Source of the DNA: DATGZX01 sp035296965
GTDB taxonomy: Bacteria; Planctomycetota; Planctomycetia; Gemmatales; Gemmataceae
Reading direction: 5' to 3'
Length of the DNA stretch: 38,912 nucleotides
Assembly (NCBI GenBank): GCA_035296965.1
Contig: DATGZX010000106.1
Location: forward strand, 1 to 38,912
Position 1 is the stretch's first letter. Each line of letters starts with the position of its first letter. Shown here one piece after another: positions 25,233 through 33,789 of the stretch. Both the position numbers and the translations under genes were made by a program. The notes beneath the pieces are model-generated. The model was not told where the DNA came from, ran no database searches, and saw nothing but the letters and a program-made list of their open reading frames with translations.

Positions 25233-26075
25233 TTACGGCCAGCTGGTCTCGAACGCTCCTTTTCCCGCGCCGTAGACCAGATCGCCGAAGCGCTGCCACT
25301 GATCGCGCTTCTGTTTGCTCATGGGCGGTAACTCAAGCACGTCCAGGTTTTGCTCCAGCTCGGCGAGTGAGCGCGGCGCCGTCAGCACGACGTGCACCGA
25401 TGGTTGAGAGAGGCAATAGCGGTAACAATCAGAGGCGGTCGGCGGCGGGCCGGGCCAGTCCGCATACGGCTTAAGCAACGTGCCCCAGCGTGTCGCCGTG
25501 AACGCGACGATCGGCGTTCGCGCCTTTGCCGCGGCGGGGAACACTTCGTGCGCCGCCTTGCGATGGGCCATGTTGAACCGGTGCATGAGCACATCGACGC
25601 GCGGATCTGCCGCCAGACGCCTGGCCAGCGACCGATCGTGTGCGGTCGCCCCCACGAACCGCACCAAGCCGCTTTCCTTCCATTGCCGCAATTCGCCGAG
25701 CACGCCGTTCTTGCCAAACATCACATCTGGGTTGTCGCCCGGATGAACGTATTCGATGAAGAACACGTCAATCAACTCGATACCCAAAAGGGCGGTCAGC
25801 TTTCGCCGCGCCGCCCGCAACCCTGCGACCCGCCGGCTGCCGCTCCCTGTAGCCACGATGATTTGCTCGCGCTTCCGCGGGACCAGCGAGGCCAACTCTT
25901 CGATGAACGACGTGTTACCAGGCCCGTAGAAGAAGAAATAATTGATCCCACGTGCGAACGCCCGACGAACGCACCGCGGATCCTGCTTCGGCCCCGCGGC
26001 GAGTCCCAGGCAACTTGCCGGGGTGCCGTCGAGAGTTGTGAGGCGGCAGTTGGCAGAGGGGTTGAGAGGTTGCAT
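25233..26075 (-). CDS. Aldo/keto reductase family protein
   Basis: About 280 residues from the ATG at 26075; a longer reading to 26237 has little protein character before it. The (beta/alpha)8 fold is indicated by GINYFFFYGPGN, EQIIVATGSGSRR, ELIDVFFIEYVHPGD and WKESGLVRFVGATAHDR. The region PIVAFTATRWGTLL and the final segment VHVVLTAPRSLAELEQNLDVL are typical of AKR C-terminal cofactor loops. The catalytic Asp-Tyr region is atypical: FFFYGPGN has Tyr but the preceding Asp is not obvious. It probably reduces a carbonyl using NADPH. No functional partner is adjacent. Confidence 0.85.
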   Translation of the reverse strand: MQPLNPSANCRLTTLDGTPASCLGLAAGPKQDPRCVRRAFARGINYFFFYGPGNTSFIEELASLVPRKREQIIVATGSGSRRVAGLRAARRKLTALLGIELIDVFFIEYVHPGDNPDVMFGKNGVLGELRQWKESGLVRFVGATAHDRSLARRLAADPRVDVLMHRFNMAHRKAAHEVFPAAAKARTPIVAFTATRWGTLLKPYADWPGPPPTASDCYRYCLSQPSVHVVLTAPRSLAELEQNLDVLELPPMSKQKRDQWQRFGDLVYGAGKGAFETSWP

Positions 26076-27063
26076 AGAACCGATGTTGTAGCCGACCCCA
26101 CCAACGCGAGCAAGGTTCGCATCGATGTCGGCGATGGTTGGATCATGGCGAAAGGACCGGTTTGGCAACCGGGTCGGTAGTGAGCCGGACCAAGAGCAGC
26201 ACCAACGTGGAGGATGTTCGTTGAGCGCTTCGGTCACATCGACCGGCGTATCAAAACGACGTGTGTTCGCGCTCCGGGCAATGGCAGCTTCCGTGCTCGA
26301 GGGTAGACATTTTCTATTTGCTTTTCACTGATTTAATTGCAGGCTTGTCAGCGCGGGCAGATCACCGAGCCCTTTGCCGCCGCTTCTGAGATGGTTGTAC
26401 CGTAAAACGTCAGATTTTCCAATTTCGGCAGACTCCTAAGCTCCAGTTTCGTGGAAATGGCTCTGTTCTTCGAGTGAGCTAGATTGGATAAGATCCCCCG
26501 TTCTGACCGGCGGATATGATGCGCTGGTTCAGCACCAAGATCTCAATGCTTGGCAGGCGAAATTTATACTTCAGACTTTGCGCGTCCTGCTCGCGCCTAC
26601 GTGAACTGTTTCTAATTAGGGGAACGATGGAGCGCAGCCAGTTCCGTGTCCGGCGGTCGAGCGTTGTCGAGCCTTCTCGCGCTTCTGGGGGGAAAATCGT
26701 TGCGACCGTGCCTTCCAGGGGGTAACCTCGGCCGCATGAGTCACAACCGAGGCCCAAGGCGCGCCCCTTAACGGCAGTTTCTTCATTCCTGGTGCATTAG
26801 TCGCCGGCGCGCAGGGCGCACCAGTTCCCGCTGGTTTTCTATTCCCGTAGATTCTCTGACCCTTGACCGATGCCAGACGAGGAGGGATTCTTTGCTGATG
26901 CGCGAAAACACTTGATTGAGACGTGGCCGTGCTGACGGTTATGGCATCAGCCTGACGCAGCAGGGGTCATTTCCAGGGCAGGCCTTTTGCAAAGGGAAGG
27001 GGCGACCCTCATTGGAATCCGTGCAAGTTAACCACTCATTCTTAAACCTGCGAAGGAGCTTCC
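26076..27063. other. Long intergenic region with LRR remnant
   Basis: Almost 1 kb without an intact gene. The part from 26325 to 26757 holds a decayed leucine-rich-repeat gene on the minus strand. From 26760 to 27052 nothing recognisable is seen; the AAGGAG at 27053-27058 serves the MBL gene. Confidence 0.55.
26325..26757 (-). pseudogene. Decayed leucine-rich repeat protein gene
   Basis: Minus-strand fragments in different frames give LRR-like segments in the right order: RLPSIEILVLNQRIISAG, then LRSLPKLENLTFYGTTISEAA, then KGLGDLPALTSLQLNQ before a stop at 26325-26327. The L-P-x-L-x-x-L-x-x-x-x-T-x-I-S spacing is the common planctomycete LRR form. Frame changes occur near 26490 and again near 26380. 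The upstream piece RNWLRSIVPL resembles the region before LRRs in such proteins. An inactive remnant is the simplest reading. Confidence 0.6.
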
Positions 27064-28335
27064 TTGAACACGAATGACCAGCCGGAGAATAAAGCCGCCC
27101 CGTCTCAGCATCCCATTACCATGCCGAGCCGTCGCGAATTCCTCAAAGATCACGCGGCCGCTGTGGGAAGCGGGCTAGCCGTGGCGGCAGGAGCGGGGCT
27201 GGCGACGAATTCCGCGGTCGCAAGGCCCCCGGAGGAGGGGGCGCCGGCTCAAGCGACTACTCCACTCTTGGACGTCGTCGCCCGTCCGGACCTTTGGTTC
27301 TATCCTGGTGAACGGGTGGCTCCGGATGAGATGCGCGTCACGTTGATGGGGACAGGCTGGGGCAGCAACATTCGGCCTGCTCAGCATGGCGTGAGCATCT
27401 TCGTCGAACTCGGCAACGGGGACGCCTTCATGTTCGACGCAGGACCAGGCTGCATCATCAACTACAACGCTCTTCAAGTCCCTTTGTCCAGGATGAACAA
27501 GATTTTCTTGACGCACCTTCACTGCGACCACACCAACGATCTCCCTTGGATCTACGCCTTCGGTCCGGCCGTCGACCGGTTCGTGCCGCTGGAGATCCAC
27601 GGCCCGACGAGCACCTCGCCTGAACTCGGAACCAAGGCCAACATCGGTGCACTTTCGCAGTACACCAAATGGCACCGAGAGAGCTTCGCCGCCACGATCC
27701 CCATCGAGAAAGGCTACGACCTCGAAATTGTCGAGCACGACTATCTGCTCAATCCTGGGATCGCTTACCAAAAGAATGGCGTTACAATCAAGCACTTTCC
27801 GGCGCTGCATGTCATCGACGGAGCCGTAAGCTATCGGTTGGAATGGCAAGGGTTGAGCGTGGTCTGGTCCGGCGATACCCAGCCCAACCAGTATATGACT
27901 CAAAACGCCAGGGGCGTTGATTTGCTGATCCATGAAACAGCACCCGACCCGGCTCGATATAGCATGGCGCAGAACGTGCCGCTTCCCGTGGCCGAGAATG
28001 TGGTCAAGCAGTCGCACACGCCGGCGAAAGCTCTAGGTAAGATCCTGCAACTGACCAGGCCCAGGCTGGGCGTCACTTGCCATTCCCCAATCGATTCCCA
28101 AGAAGTGGACAGTATCATTCGCGGCGTCCATAGATTCTGGGACGGCCCCTACCAGATCGGCGAGGATCGCATGGTCTTCAATATCTCCAAGAAACAAATC
28201 CTCATCCGGCAGGCCGCCTTGCAGGAACGCCCCTGGTCCACCGCCGTGAAGCAGCCCACGACCACCGCGCCATCCTTGGACATTCGTGGATTGCGGACCT
28301 CGATCTTTGAAAAGAAGGTCCTCAAGGTCGACTGA
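27064..28335 (+). CDS. Exported metallo-beta-lactamase-fold hydrolase
   Basis: 423 residues starting at TTG 27064, supported by AAGGAG six bases upstream. A Tat signal follows the short N-terminus (PSRREFLKDH, then Ala/Gly-rich to residue ~54). The metal motif HLHCDH is at 151-156, in the strand context IFLTHLHCDHTNDL as in RNase Z-like hydrolases. Later ligands are in VVWSGDTQPNQ (Asp) and HSPIDS (His). The sequence FVELGNGDAFMFDAGPG is typical for the arylsulfatase/RNase Z-like subgroup. Being exported, it probably acts on a small ester or phosphodiester. The CobW-type GTPase starts about 80 bases after its end. Confidence 0.92.
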   Translation: MNTNDQPENKAAPSQHPITMPSRREFLKDHAAAVGSGLAVAAGAGLATNSAVARPPEEGAPAQATTPLLDVVARPDLWFYPGERVAPDEMRVTLMGTGWGSNIRPAQHGVSIFVELGNGDAFMFDAGPGCIINYNALQVPLSRMNKIFLTHLHCDHTNDLPWIYAFGPAVDRFVPLEIHGPTSTSPELGTKANIGALSQYTKWHRESFAATIPIEKGYDLEIVEHDYLLNPGIAYQKNGVTIKHFPALHVIDGAVSYRLEWQGLSVVWSGDTQPNQYMTQNARGVDLLIHETAPDPARYSMAQNVPLPVAENVVKQSHTPAKALGKILQLTRPRLGVTCHSPIDSQEVDSIIRGVHRFWDGPYQIGEDRMVFNISKKQILIRQAALQERPWSTAVKQPTTTAPSLDIRGLRTSIFEKKVLKVD

Positions 28336-28414
28336 AAGTGAAGCAGGGCTTGTGTCCCTGGCCAGCATCGAGGGCTCCTTGTCTGCTAGGAACCGTATCC
28401 ACCTTGGAGATTGC

Positions 28415-29455
28415 ATGCAGCCTTCAATCCCGGCAACGACGCCCGTGACCGTTGTGGGCGGTTTTTTGGGGTCCGGCAAGACCTCTCTCCTCAATCACGT
28501 ACTCGCCAAGGCTGCCGACAAGCGTGTGGCGGTCTTGGTAAACGATTTCGGCGCGATCAACATCGATGCCAAGCTCATTGTCTCCATCGAAGGGGAAAAG
28601 GTCAGCCTGTGCAACGGCTGCGTTTGCTGCACGATCCGCGACGATCTTCTTGTCGAAGTGGAGAGGTTGCTTGCCGGGGAACACCCTCCCGACCATATCG
28701 TGATCGAAACCAGCGGTGTCTCCAAGCCGCGCGCCGTCGCCGAGACCTTCCTCAATCCCTCCGTGCAGCACATCGTGGACGTGCGGATCATCAGCGTGCT
28801 CGACGCCGATCTTGCGCGTGACGAACAAGCCGAATTTCGCGATCTGGCCATCGAGCACGTTCAGCTGGCGGACTTGATCGTCATCAATAAGACGGACCTC
28901 GTCACGCCACGCCAGCTAAACGAACTAAGGCGGAAAGTCGAAGCCCTGGCCGCGCGGAGCCGAGTTTGGGAAACGTGTTTCGGCGAAATTCCGCTCGAGT
29001 TGATCTTCGACGATCCAAGGCTTGAGGCAGCGCTCATCGCGCCGGCGCCGCATGTGGCGAACGCAGACCCGATTGGCGATGGCCACAAATGTAGGTTCGC
29101 GGCGTGGACCTTCCGAAGCGAGACACGCTGGTCGTTTTGCGCGTTGCAGCGAGCGGTGGAGAACTTGCCGCGGGGCATTTATCGCGTCAAAGGACTCGTC
29201 AGGCTCGATCTGGAAACTAGCGACTACGGCATCCTGAACGTCACGGGCAAACGTGGCTGGCTCAAACTGGCCCAGCCGTCTTCACCGGCAGACGGACCAG
29301 TCACGACGGAGCTAGTGTTTGTCGGCAAGCCGGGCACGACTACCGACGAAGCCATTCGGGCGGTCTTCGAGCAGGCTCTCGCGGAGGCGTGCGCGCAGGA
29401 AGAGGCCGGTTTCCGAATCAAGGATCTGCGGGCATTCAACGTGATCTTCGCATGA
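28415..29455 (+). CDS. CobW/COG0523 family GTP-binding metallochaperone
   Basis: 346 residues from the ATG at 28415. The Walker A loop is GGFLGSGKTS (15-24), the metal-binding motif GCVCC at 68-72, and NKTDLV later; a C-terminal CobW domain includes RFAAWTFRSETRW and LPRGIYRVKG. The family loads metal ions (Zn, Co and others) into partner enzymes using GTP. The preceding gene encodes a metal-dependent MBL enzyme, so metal insertion or zinc supply is a plausible link, though the MBL protein is predicted to be exported through Tat, which would fit cytoplasmic metal loading before transport. The link is inference. Confidence 0.94.
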   Translation: MQPSIPATTPVTVVGGFLGSGKTSLLNHVLAKAADKRVAVLVNDFGAINIDAKLIVSIEGEKVSLCNGCVCCTIRDDLLVEVERLLAGEHPPDHIVIETSGVSKPRAVAETFLNPSVQHIVDVRIISVLDADLARDEQAEFRDLAIEHVQLADLIVINKTDLVTPRQLNELRRKVEALAARSRVWETCFGEIPLELIFDDPRLEAALIAPAPHVANADPIGDGHKCRFAAWTFRSETRWSFCALQRAVENLPRGIYRVKGLVRLDLETSDYGILNVTGKRGWLKLAQPSSPADGPVTTELVFVGKPGTTTDEAIRAVFEQALAEACAQEEAGFRIKDLRAFNVIFA

Positions 29456-29639
29456 ACGAAAAGAGAAAGGTATAAGAATTATTGGAAGGAGAGCCAGCCT
29501 GGCCGGCACGCGTTGAACACGACACTTGGCTGACATGCGGCGAACTCGGCTCATGGGCATTGCTCGACAGGGTTTCGCTCTACCGCTAAGATACGTGCGC
29601 CGATGACAGCCAGCTGACACTGCCTCAAGGTAAAGCACC

Positions 29640-32600
29640 ATGACCTTCCCCCGGAGCTATGCCGCACTAATGTCGTTCGCAAGTATGCCACGCTACCGGT
29701 ATCGCGCCTCCTCCGCGCGCGTTCGCGTCCATCCCTCAATTGAGTTCCTTGAAAACCGATGTGTGCCGTCGGTAGCGCCGGTCTGGGTTCCGCAAGGCCC
29801 TGGCCCCAACACCCAGGGCGAAGTGCAAGGCATGCCCCTGCAGAACAACCCGGTAACCGGAGCCATCAACTCGTTTGCCCTCGATGCGACCAATGCCAAC
29901 ATCGCCTTCGCAGGCGCAGCTAGCGGGGGCATTTGGCGGACATTTAACGCACAATCGCTTGTTCCCTCCTGGACGCCGCTCACCGATAGCATGCCGACCC
30001 TGTCGATCGGCGACATCGCCTTCAGCCCGCTGGACGCCAATACTCTCTACGCCGGTACCGGCAGCTTCAGCAACGGCAGCTTCGGCACGTTCGCCGGCGT
30101 TGCCAATGGCGGCGACGGCCTTGGCGTTCTCAAGACGACAGACCTGGGGAACCACTGGACTCTCTACAGCACGATCGTGGACCCTGTCACCGGTCAGACA
30201 ACCACATTCCAGGATCAGAATCTCAAGATCCGTTCGATTGTGCCCACCGAGCAGGTTGGACCTCAAGGGCAGATCGTCCTGGCCGGCGCGGTCAGCGAAA
30301 ACGATGACGGAGGAGTTTACTTGAGCCAGGACGGCGGCCAGACCTGGGAGCGCTTGTCGAACACCGGCAGCGGCATTAGCGCCAGCGGCCTGCCCAATGG
30401 CGACGTGCTTAGCATCGTGGCTGATCCGGCCAACCCGAGCCTGATCTACGCCGCAGTTCCTGGGGACCGGAATATGATGAATCCGGACGCGGGAATATAC
30501 CGGAGTCTGGATGGCGGCCTCACCTGGACCGCCCTGTCGCTGTCCACCGCCTTGCTCGGCGACATCCAAGCGGCTGACAACGTCAAGCTAGCCATCCACA
30601 ACGACGCCGCCAACGACGTGGTCTATGCTCTCGTCGGGACGATCGGGACCAATAAGACCGCGGAGGAGAGCGTCTACCAGTCCGCGAATACAGGGGGTAC
30701 CTGGGTGTTGATGGGCAGCAACTTCTCGGGGCAGACGAGCCTTCCCCAGCTCGACACCGATCCCCAGACCAGCAATAACCTCACGATAGCGGCGGACCCT
30801 TTCCTTGCCACACGGGTCTTCGTGGCCGGGTCAGGCACCGGCGAAGTCCACTATGGGGACTTCGACCCGCAGACCCAAAATACCACTTGGTCACTCGCCT
30901 CGGGCAGCGGTGCGAACGGCAACCCGCCGGGCGGGACGCCTCAACCCACTGTCGTCCATTCCGACTCGCGCACCATGAAGTTCGACGCGGCCGGCAACCT
31001 CTGGGAAAGCGACGACGGCGGCGTCTACAGGTTGGTAAACCCCGACGCCACGTCGAGCGACCAACGTTACTGGGTGTCGGAGAACGGCGATATCCAGGCG
31101 GCTGAGTTTTACGCGGCCGACTACGACTCTGTAAATCACACCGTTTTCGCCGGCGCCCAGGACAATGGGGCCGACTTGCAGCTTGTTCCAAACGGGGTGT
31201 CCTGGCTGATGACCTTCTTCGCCGATTCCACCCACGTCGCTGTGGATAACACCAGCCTGGCCTCGTCCGGCGAAACGTATCTTTACGCGGTCAACTCCAA
31301 CCTCTCGGACATGCGCCGCTTCACGGTCGATAGCAACAATAACATCATCGATGACTGCCTGGTCGGTCTGGGGACCCAGGAGAGTTCCATGGGGTGCGTG
31401 CCGCTCTCAGAGAAAGGCTCCCCCCCTAGTCCCGAATATCTCGGGGGACTCAACGACGCCGACCAGAATGCTTCCGGTGCGTTTGTGCCCTTCGTGCTCA
31501 ATGCCACAGACCCGCGCTCCCTCGTGATTGGTCTCAACGGGCTGTACGAGAGCGTGGACACGGCCGGCAACATGCCTGGGGATGTCATCACCAACATTAC
31601 CCCGGCCATGGTCAATGGCGAATTCACGGCGCTGGCGTACGGAGGCATGGCGGGAGGAGCGGCCGATGCCGGCGTGCTTTACGCCGGCACCGAGGCCGGC
31701 GAACTGTTCCTGCGGACTTCGGGGACCGGCACCGCCCCAACGCGAGTGATGTCCTACCCGGGCAAGTCAGCCATTCTGAGCATCGCGCTCGATCCCGCGA
31801 ACTGGCAGACCGCCTACGTTGTCGACGTGGACAGCCATGTGTGGATGACCACGACCGCCGGGATGAGTTGGACGGACATCTCCGGCAACTTGCCGTCGCA
31901 GGTAAGCAAGCTGCGCACCGTCGAGGTATTCCGGCCGCCGGGCGTCACTGGCCCCGCCTACGTCCTGGTGGCCGGTCTGGGCGGCACCCTGCACGACGGT
32001 GGTGTATTCCTTACCTTGCCCGGCAGCACGACCACACCAGTCTGGGCCCCCGTTGGCCTGGGGCTGCCCAACGTCCAGGTGCAGGCCCTGCATTACGACG
32101 CGACCGACGACGTGCTCGTCGCTGGCACCTTTGGTCGTGGAGCATGGACGATCCCTAGTTTTTCCCATGTCGTGTCCATTCCCTTGGCCCCCAACGCTGC
32201 CTTCGTGGAGTCCCTCTATATCGACCTCCTCCACCGGGTCGGCAATACCACCGACCCCACTGACGCGGGGGCCTGGGTTAACGCGCTCAATAGTGGATCC
32301 CTCACGCCGGCCGCAGTTGCCGATCGAATCGGCCGTTCCCCGGAAGCGCTGGGCGTGGTAGTCGACGGCCTCTACCTGGAAATCCTGGGACGGCCTTCGG
32401 ACCCCGGTGGCCGAATCACGTTTGTAAACTTGCTGGAAAGCGGCAGTACGATCGAGCAGGCCGTTACCGCAATGGTCACCTCGCTGGAGTACACGGCCAC
32501 GACCGGCTCCGCCACCGCCTTCGTCCAGTCGCTCTACAACAAGCTCCTGGGACGCACGGGCAGCAACAGTGAGATTGCCTACTGGGTGGGTGTCCTGCCG

Positions 32601-32858
32601 CAACTGGGCCGCGGCGGCGTGGCGCTTGACTTTCTGGGATCGACGGAGTTCCGCACGGATGTAGTCGAAGAGCTGTATGGTTTCCCGCCGCCCTCTTCGT
32701 TGGCCACACTCTTCCCCAACCTCCTGCACCGGACATCAGCACCCTCGGCCGGGGAGGTGAACTATTGGGTGACCACCGGGTTGGATGTTCTGACCATCGA
32801 AACGCTCTTTGCAGGGTCCGCGGAGTTCTTTAATGACGCGGGGCAACCTGCGCCCTGA
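29640..32858 (+). CDS. Secreted BNR/sortilin-type beta-propeller protein with DUF4214 repeats
   Basis: 1072 residues. The N-terminus is basic and carries FLENRCVPS at 36-44, the LE(D/N)R-xxPS signature common at the start of planctomycete extracellular proteins. Residues about 45-850 form beta-propeller repeats with BNR/Asp-box motifs (YLSQDGGQTW, YRSLDGGLTW, SDDGGVYR, LYAGT, MTTTAGMSW). Residues about 855-1072 hold repeated DUF4214 units, each starting FVESLYIDLLHR, VVDGLYLEILGR or FVQSLYNKLLGR. DUF4214 occurs in exported adhesin-like proteins. It may bind glycans or surfaces; no catalytic residues were identified. AAGG lies about nine bases before the ATG. Confidence 0.9.
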   Translation: MTFPRSYAALMSFASMPRYRYRASSARVRVHPSIEFLENRCVPSVAPVWVPQGPGPNTQGEVQGMPLQNNPVTGAINSFALDATNANIAFAGAASGGIWRTFNAQSLVPSWTPLTDSMPTLSIGDIAFSPLDANTLYAGTGSFSNGSFGTFAGVANGGDGLGVLKTTDLGNHWTLYSTIVDPVTGQTTTFQDQNLKIRSIVPTEQVGPQGQIVLAGAVSENDDGGVYLSQDGGQTWERLSNTGSGISASGLPNGDVLSIVADPANPSLIYAAVPGDRNMMNPDAGIYRSLDGGLTWTALSLSTALLGDIQAADNVKLAIHNDAANDVVYALVGTIGTNKTAEESVYQSANTGGTWVLMGSNFSGQTSLPQLDTDPQTSNNLTIAADPFLATRVFVAGSGTGEVHYGDFDPQTQNTTWSLASGSGANGNPPGGTPQPTVVHSDSRTMKFDAAGNLWESDDGGVYRLVNPDATSSDQRYWVSENGDIQAAEFYAADYDSVNHTVFAGAQDNGADLQLVPNGVSWLMTFFADSTHVAVDNTSLASSGETYLYAVNSNLSDMRRFTVDSNNNIIDDCLVGLGTQESSMGCVPLSEKGSPPSPEYLGGLNDADQNASGAFVPFVLNATDPRSLVIGLNGLYESVDTAGNMPGDVITNITPAMVNGEFTALAYGGMAGGAADAGVLYAGTEAGELFLRTSGTGTAPTRVMSYPGKSAILSIALDPANWQTAYVVDVDSHVWMTTTAGMSWTDISGNLPSQVSKLRTVEVFRPPGVTGPAYVLVAGLGGTLHDGGVFLTLPGSTTTPVWAPVGLGLPNVQVQALHYDATDDVLVAGTFGRGAWTIPSFSHVVSIPLAPNAAFVESLYIDLLHRVGNTTDPTDAGAWVNALNSGSLTPAAVADRIGRSPEALGVVVDGLYLEILGRPSDPGGRITFVNLLESGSTIEQAVTAMVTSLEYTATTGSATAFVQSLYNKLLGRTGSNSEIAYWVGVLPQLGRGGVALDFLGSTEFRTDVVEELYGFPPPSSLATLFPNLLHRTSAPSAGEVNYWVTTGLDVLTIETLFAGSAEFFNDAGQPAP

Positions 32859-33148
32859 AGCAGATCGTGCTCTGACGGACTTGGCATCGACGAGAGCTAT
32901 CCGTGGCGGCGCCTATTCGAATTGAACGGGGGAAGTGGACGGCAATTGTCCGAAGCCGGAAGCAGCCGCCTTTCTGCGGTTCTTTTGGACGGGATTGAGA
33001 ATATCGACCTCAATCCGCCAAAGAAGGAGTTCGAGAAAGCAATTCGGATATAGGCGATTGTCACGATTTGGGTTACGTGGCCACTGGGCGCGGACAAATG
33101 ATAAGCCGTAGAGTCAAAAAACTCCAACAGTGACCAGGAGCGAGTCGA
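32859..33148. other. Intergenic DNA, probably decayed
   Basis: No coding frame is convincing. The last part, before the DUF3500 fragment, continues in frame for only a few codons upstream of its ATG and then meets a stop. It could be the degraded front part of a DUF3500 gene. Confidence 0.4.
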
Positions 33149-33346
33149 ATGGCCGCGCTCAAGGCAAAAATCGACGACACCTACTTTGTCTGGTACGGGC
33201 CGACGACCAATGGGAGCGCTGCCTACTACCGAATCCAGGGCCCAACGCTTCTGATCGAGTATGCTCCGCAAGGCGGCACCAATCACATTCACACCATCAT
33301 TCGTGACCCCAGCAATGACTACGGCAAGGAGTTGACCAAATCCTGA
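33149..33346 (+). pseudogene. C-terminal fragment of a DUF3500 protein
   Basis: The 65-residue ORF matches the end of DUF3500 proteins as I know them: DDTYFVWYGPT, YYRIQGPTLLIEY, NHIHTIIRDPSNDYG. Full members are several hundred residues long, so at least four fifths is missing. An AGGAG-like sequence before the ATG could allow expression as a small protein, but a stop eight codons upstream of it in the same frame and the lack of the rest of the domain favour a remnant. Confidence 0.65.
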
Positions 33347-33789
33347 GGTACATGTCGGCGTACGAATGCAAATCCGCGTCGAACACTCTTCCTCAGCCTG
33401 TTGCCCACCCAGAGCAGCTGAATGGCGATGGCCAGCGCGCTTCGGACCGATAAATCACGGGCGGTCTGACCGCGAGTTAACTCGCAACGGAGATTGGGCA
33501 AGAGGCCTCCCCAGCGCAAGAGGGAAGGCTGCCGGCCGGCACCAGCATGCTCGATCCGGCGGGGGGCGGGACGTGCCGCTTCACCCCTTCGTAACGCAAG
33601 TTCAACTCGTCCTGAGGCCGGAGAGCCGTTGAGCCCCGTAGAGGCCAATTGAGCCTGGCACTCGTTCTTCCTTGTGCGCGTTTGAGTCCTCCAAGAACTT
33701 CATACCTTTTTCACGATTCTTGCCGGCTTCTCATCGCGTAGAATCACCTACTCTGACTACGCCGCGCTCTCCATTTCTGGGGAATCACC
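33347..33789. other. Intergenic region without gene
   Basis: No coding frame with family features. It contains a 14-base palindrome (GCGAGTT and its complement, 33472-33485). The phosphoesterase ribosome site GGGGA lies just before 33790. No promoter could be assigned. Confidence 0.45.

Noticed and set aside
31767..32729. 320-codon minus-strand ORF within the DUF4214 protein gene
   Set aside because: It is a composition shadow of a repeat-rich plus-strand gene.
33472..33485. 14-base palindrome as terminator
   Set aside because: There is no U-run after it and no gene end close by; a palindrome of this size can arise by chance.
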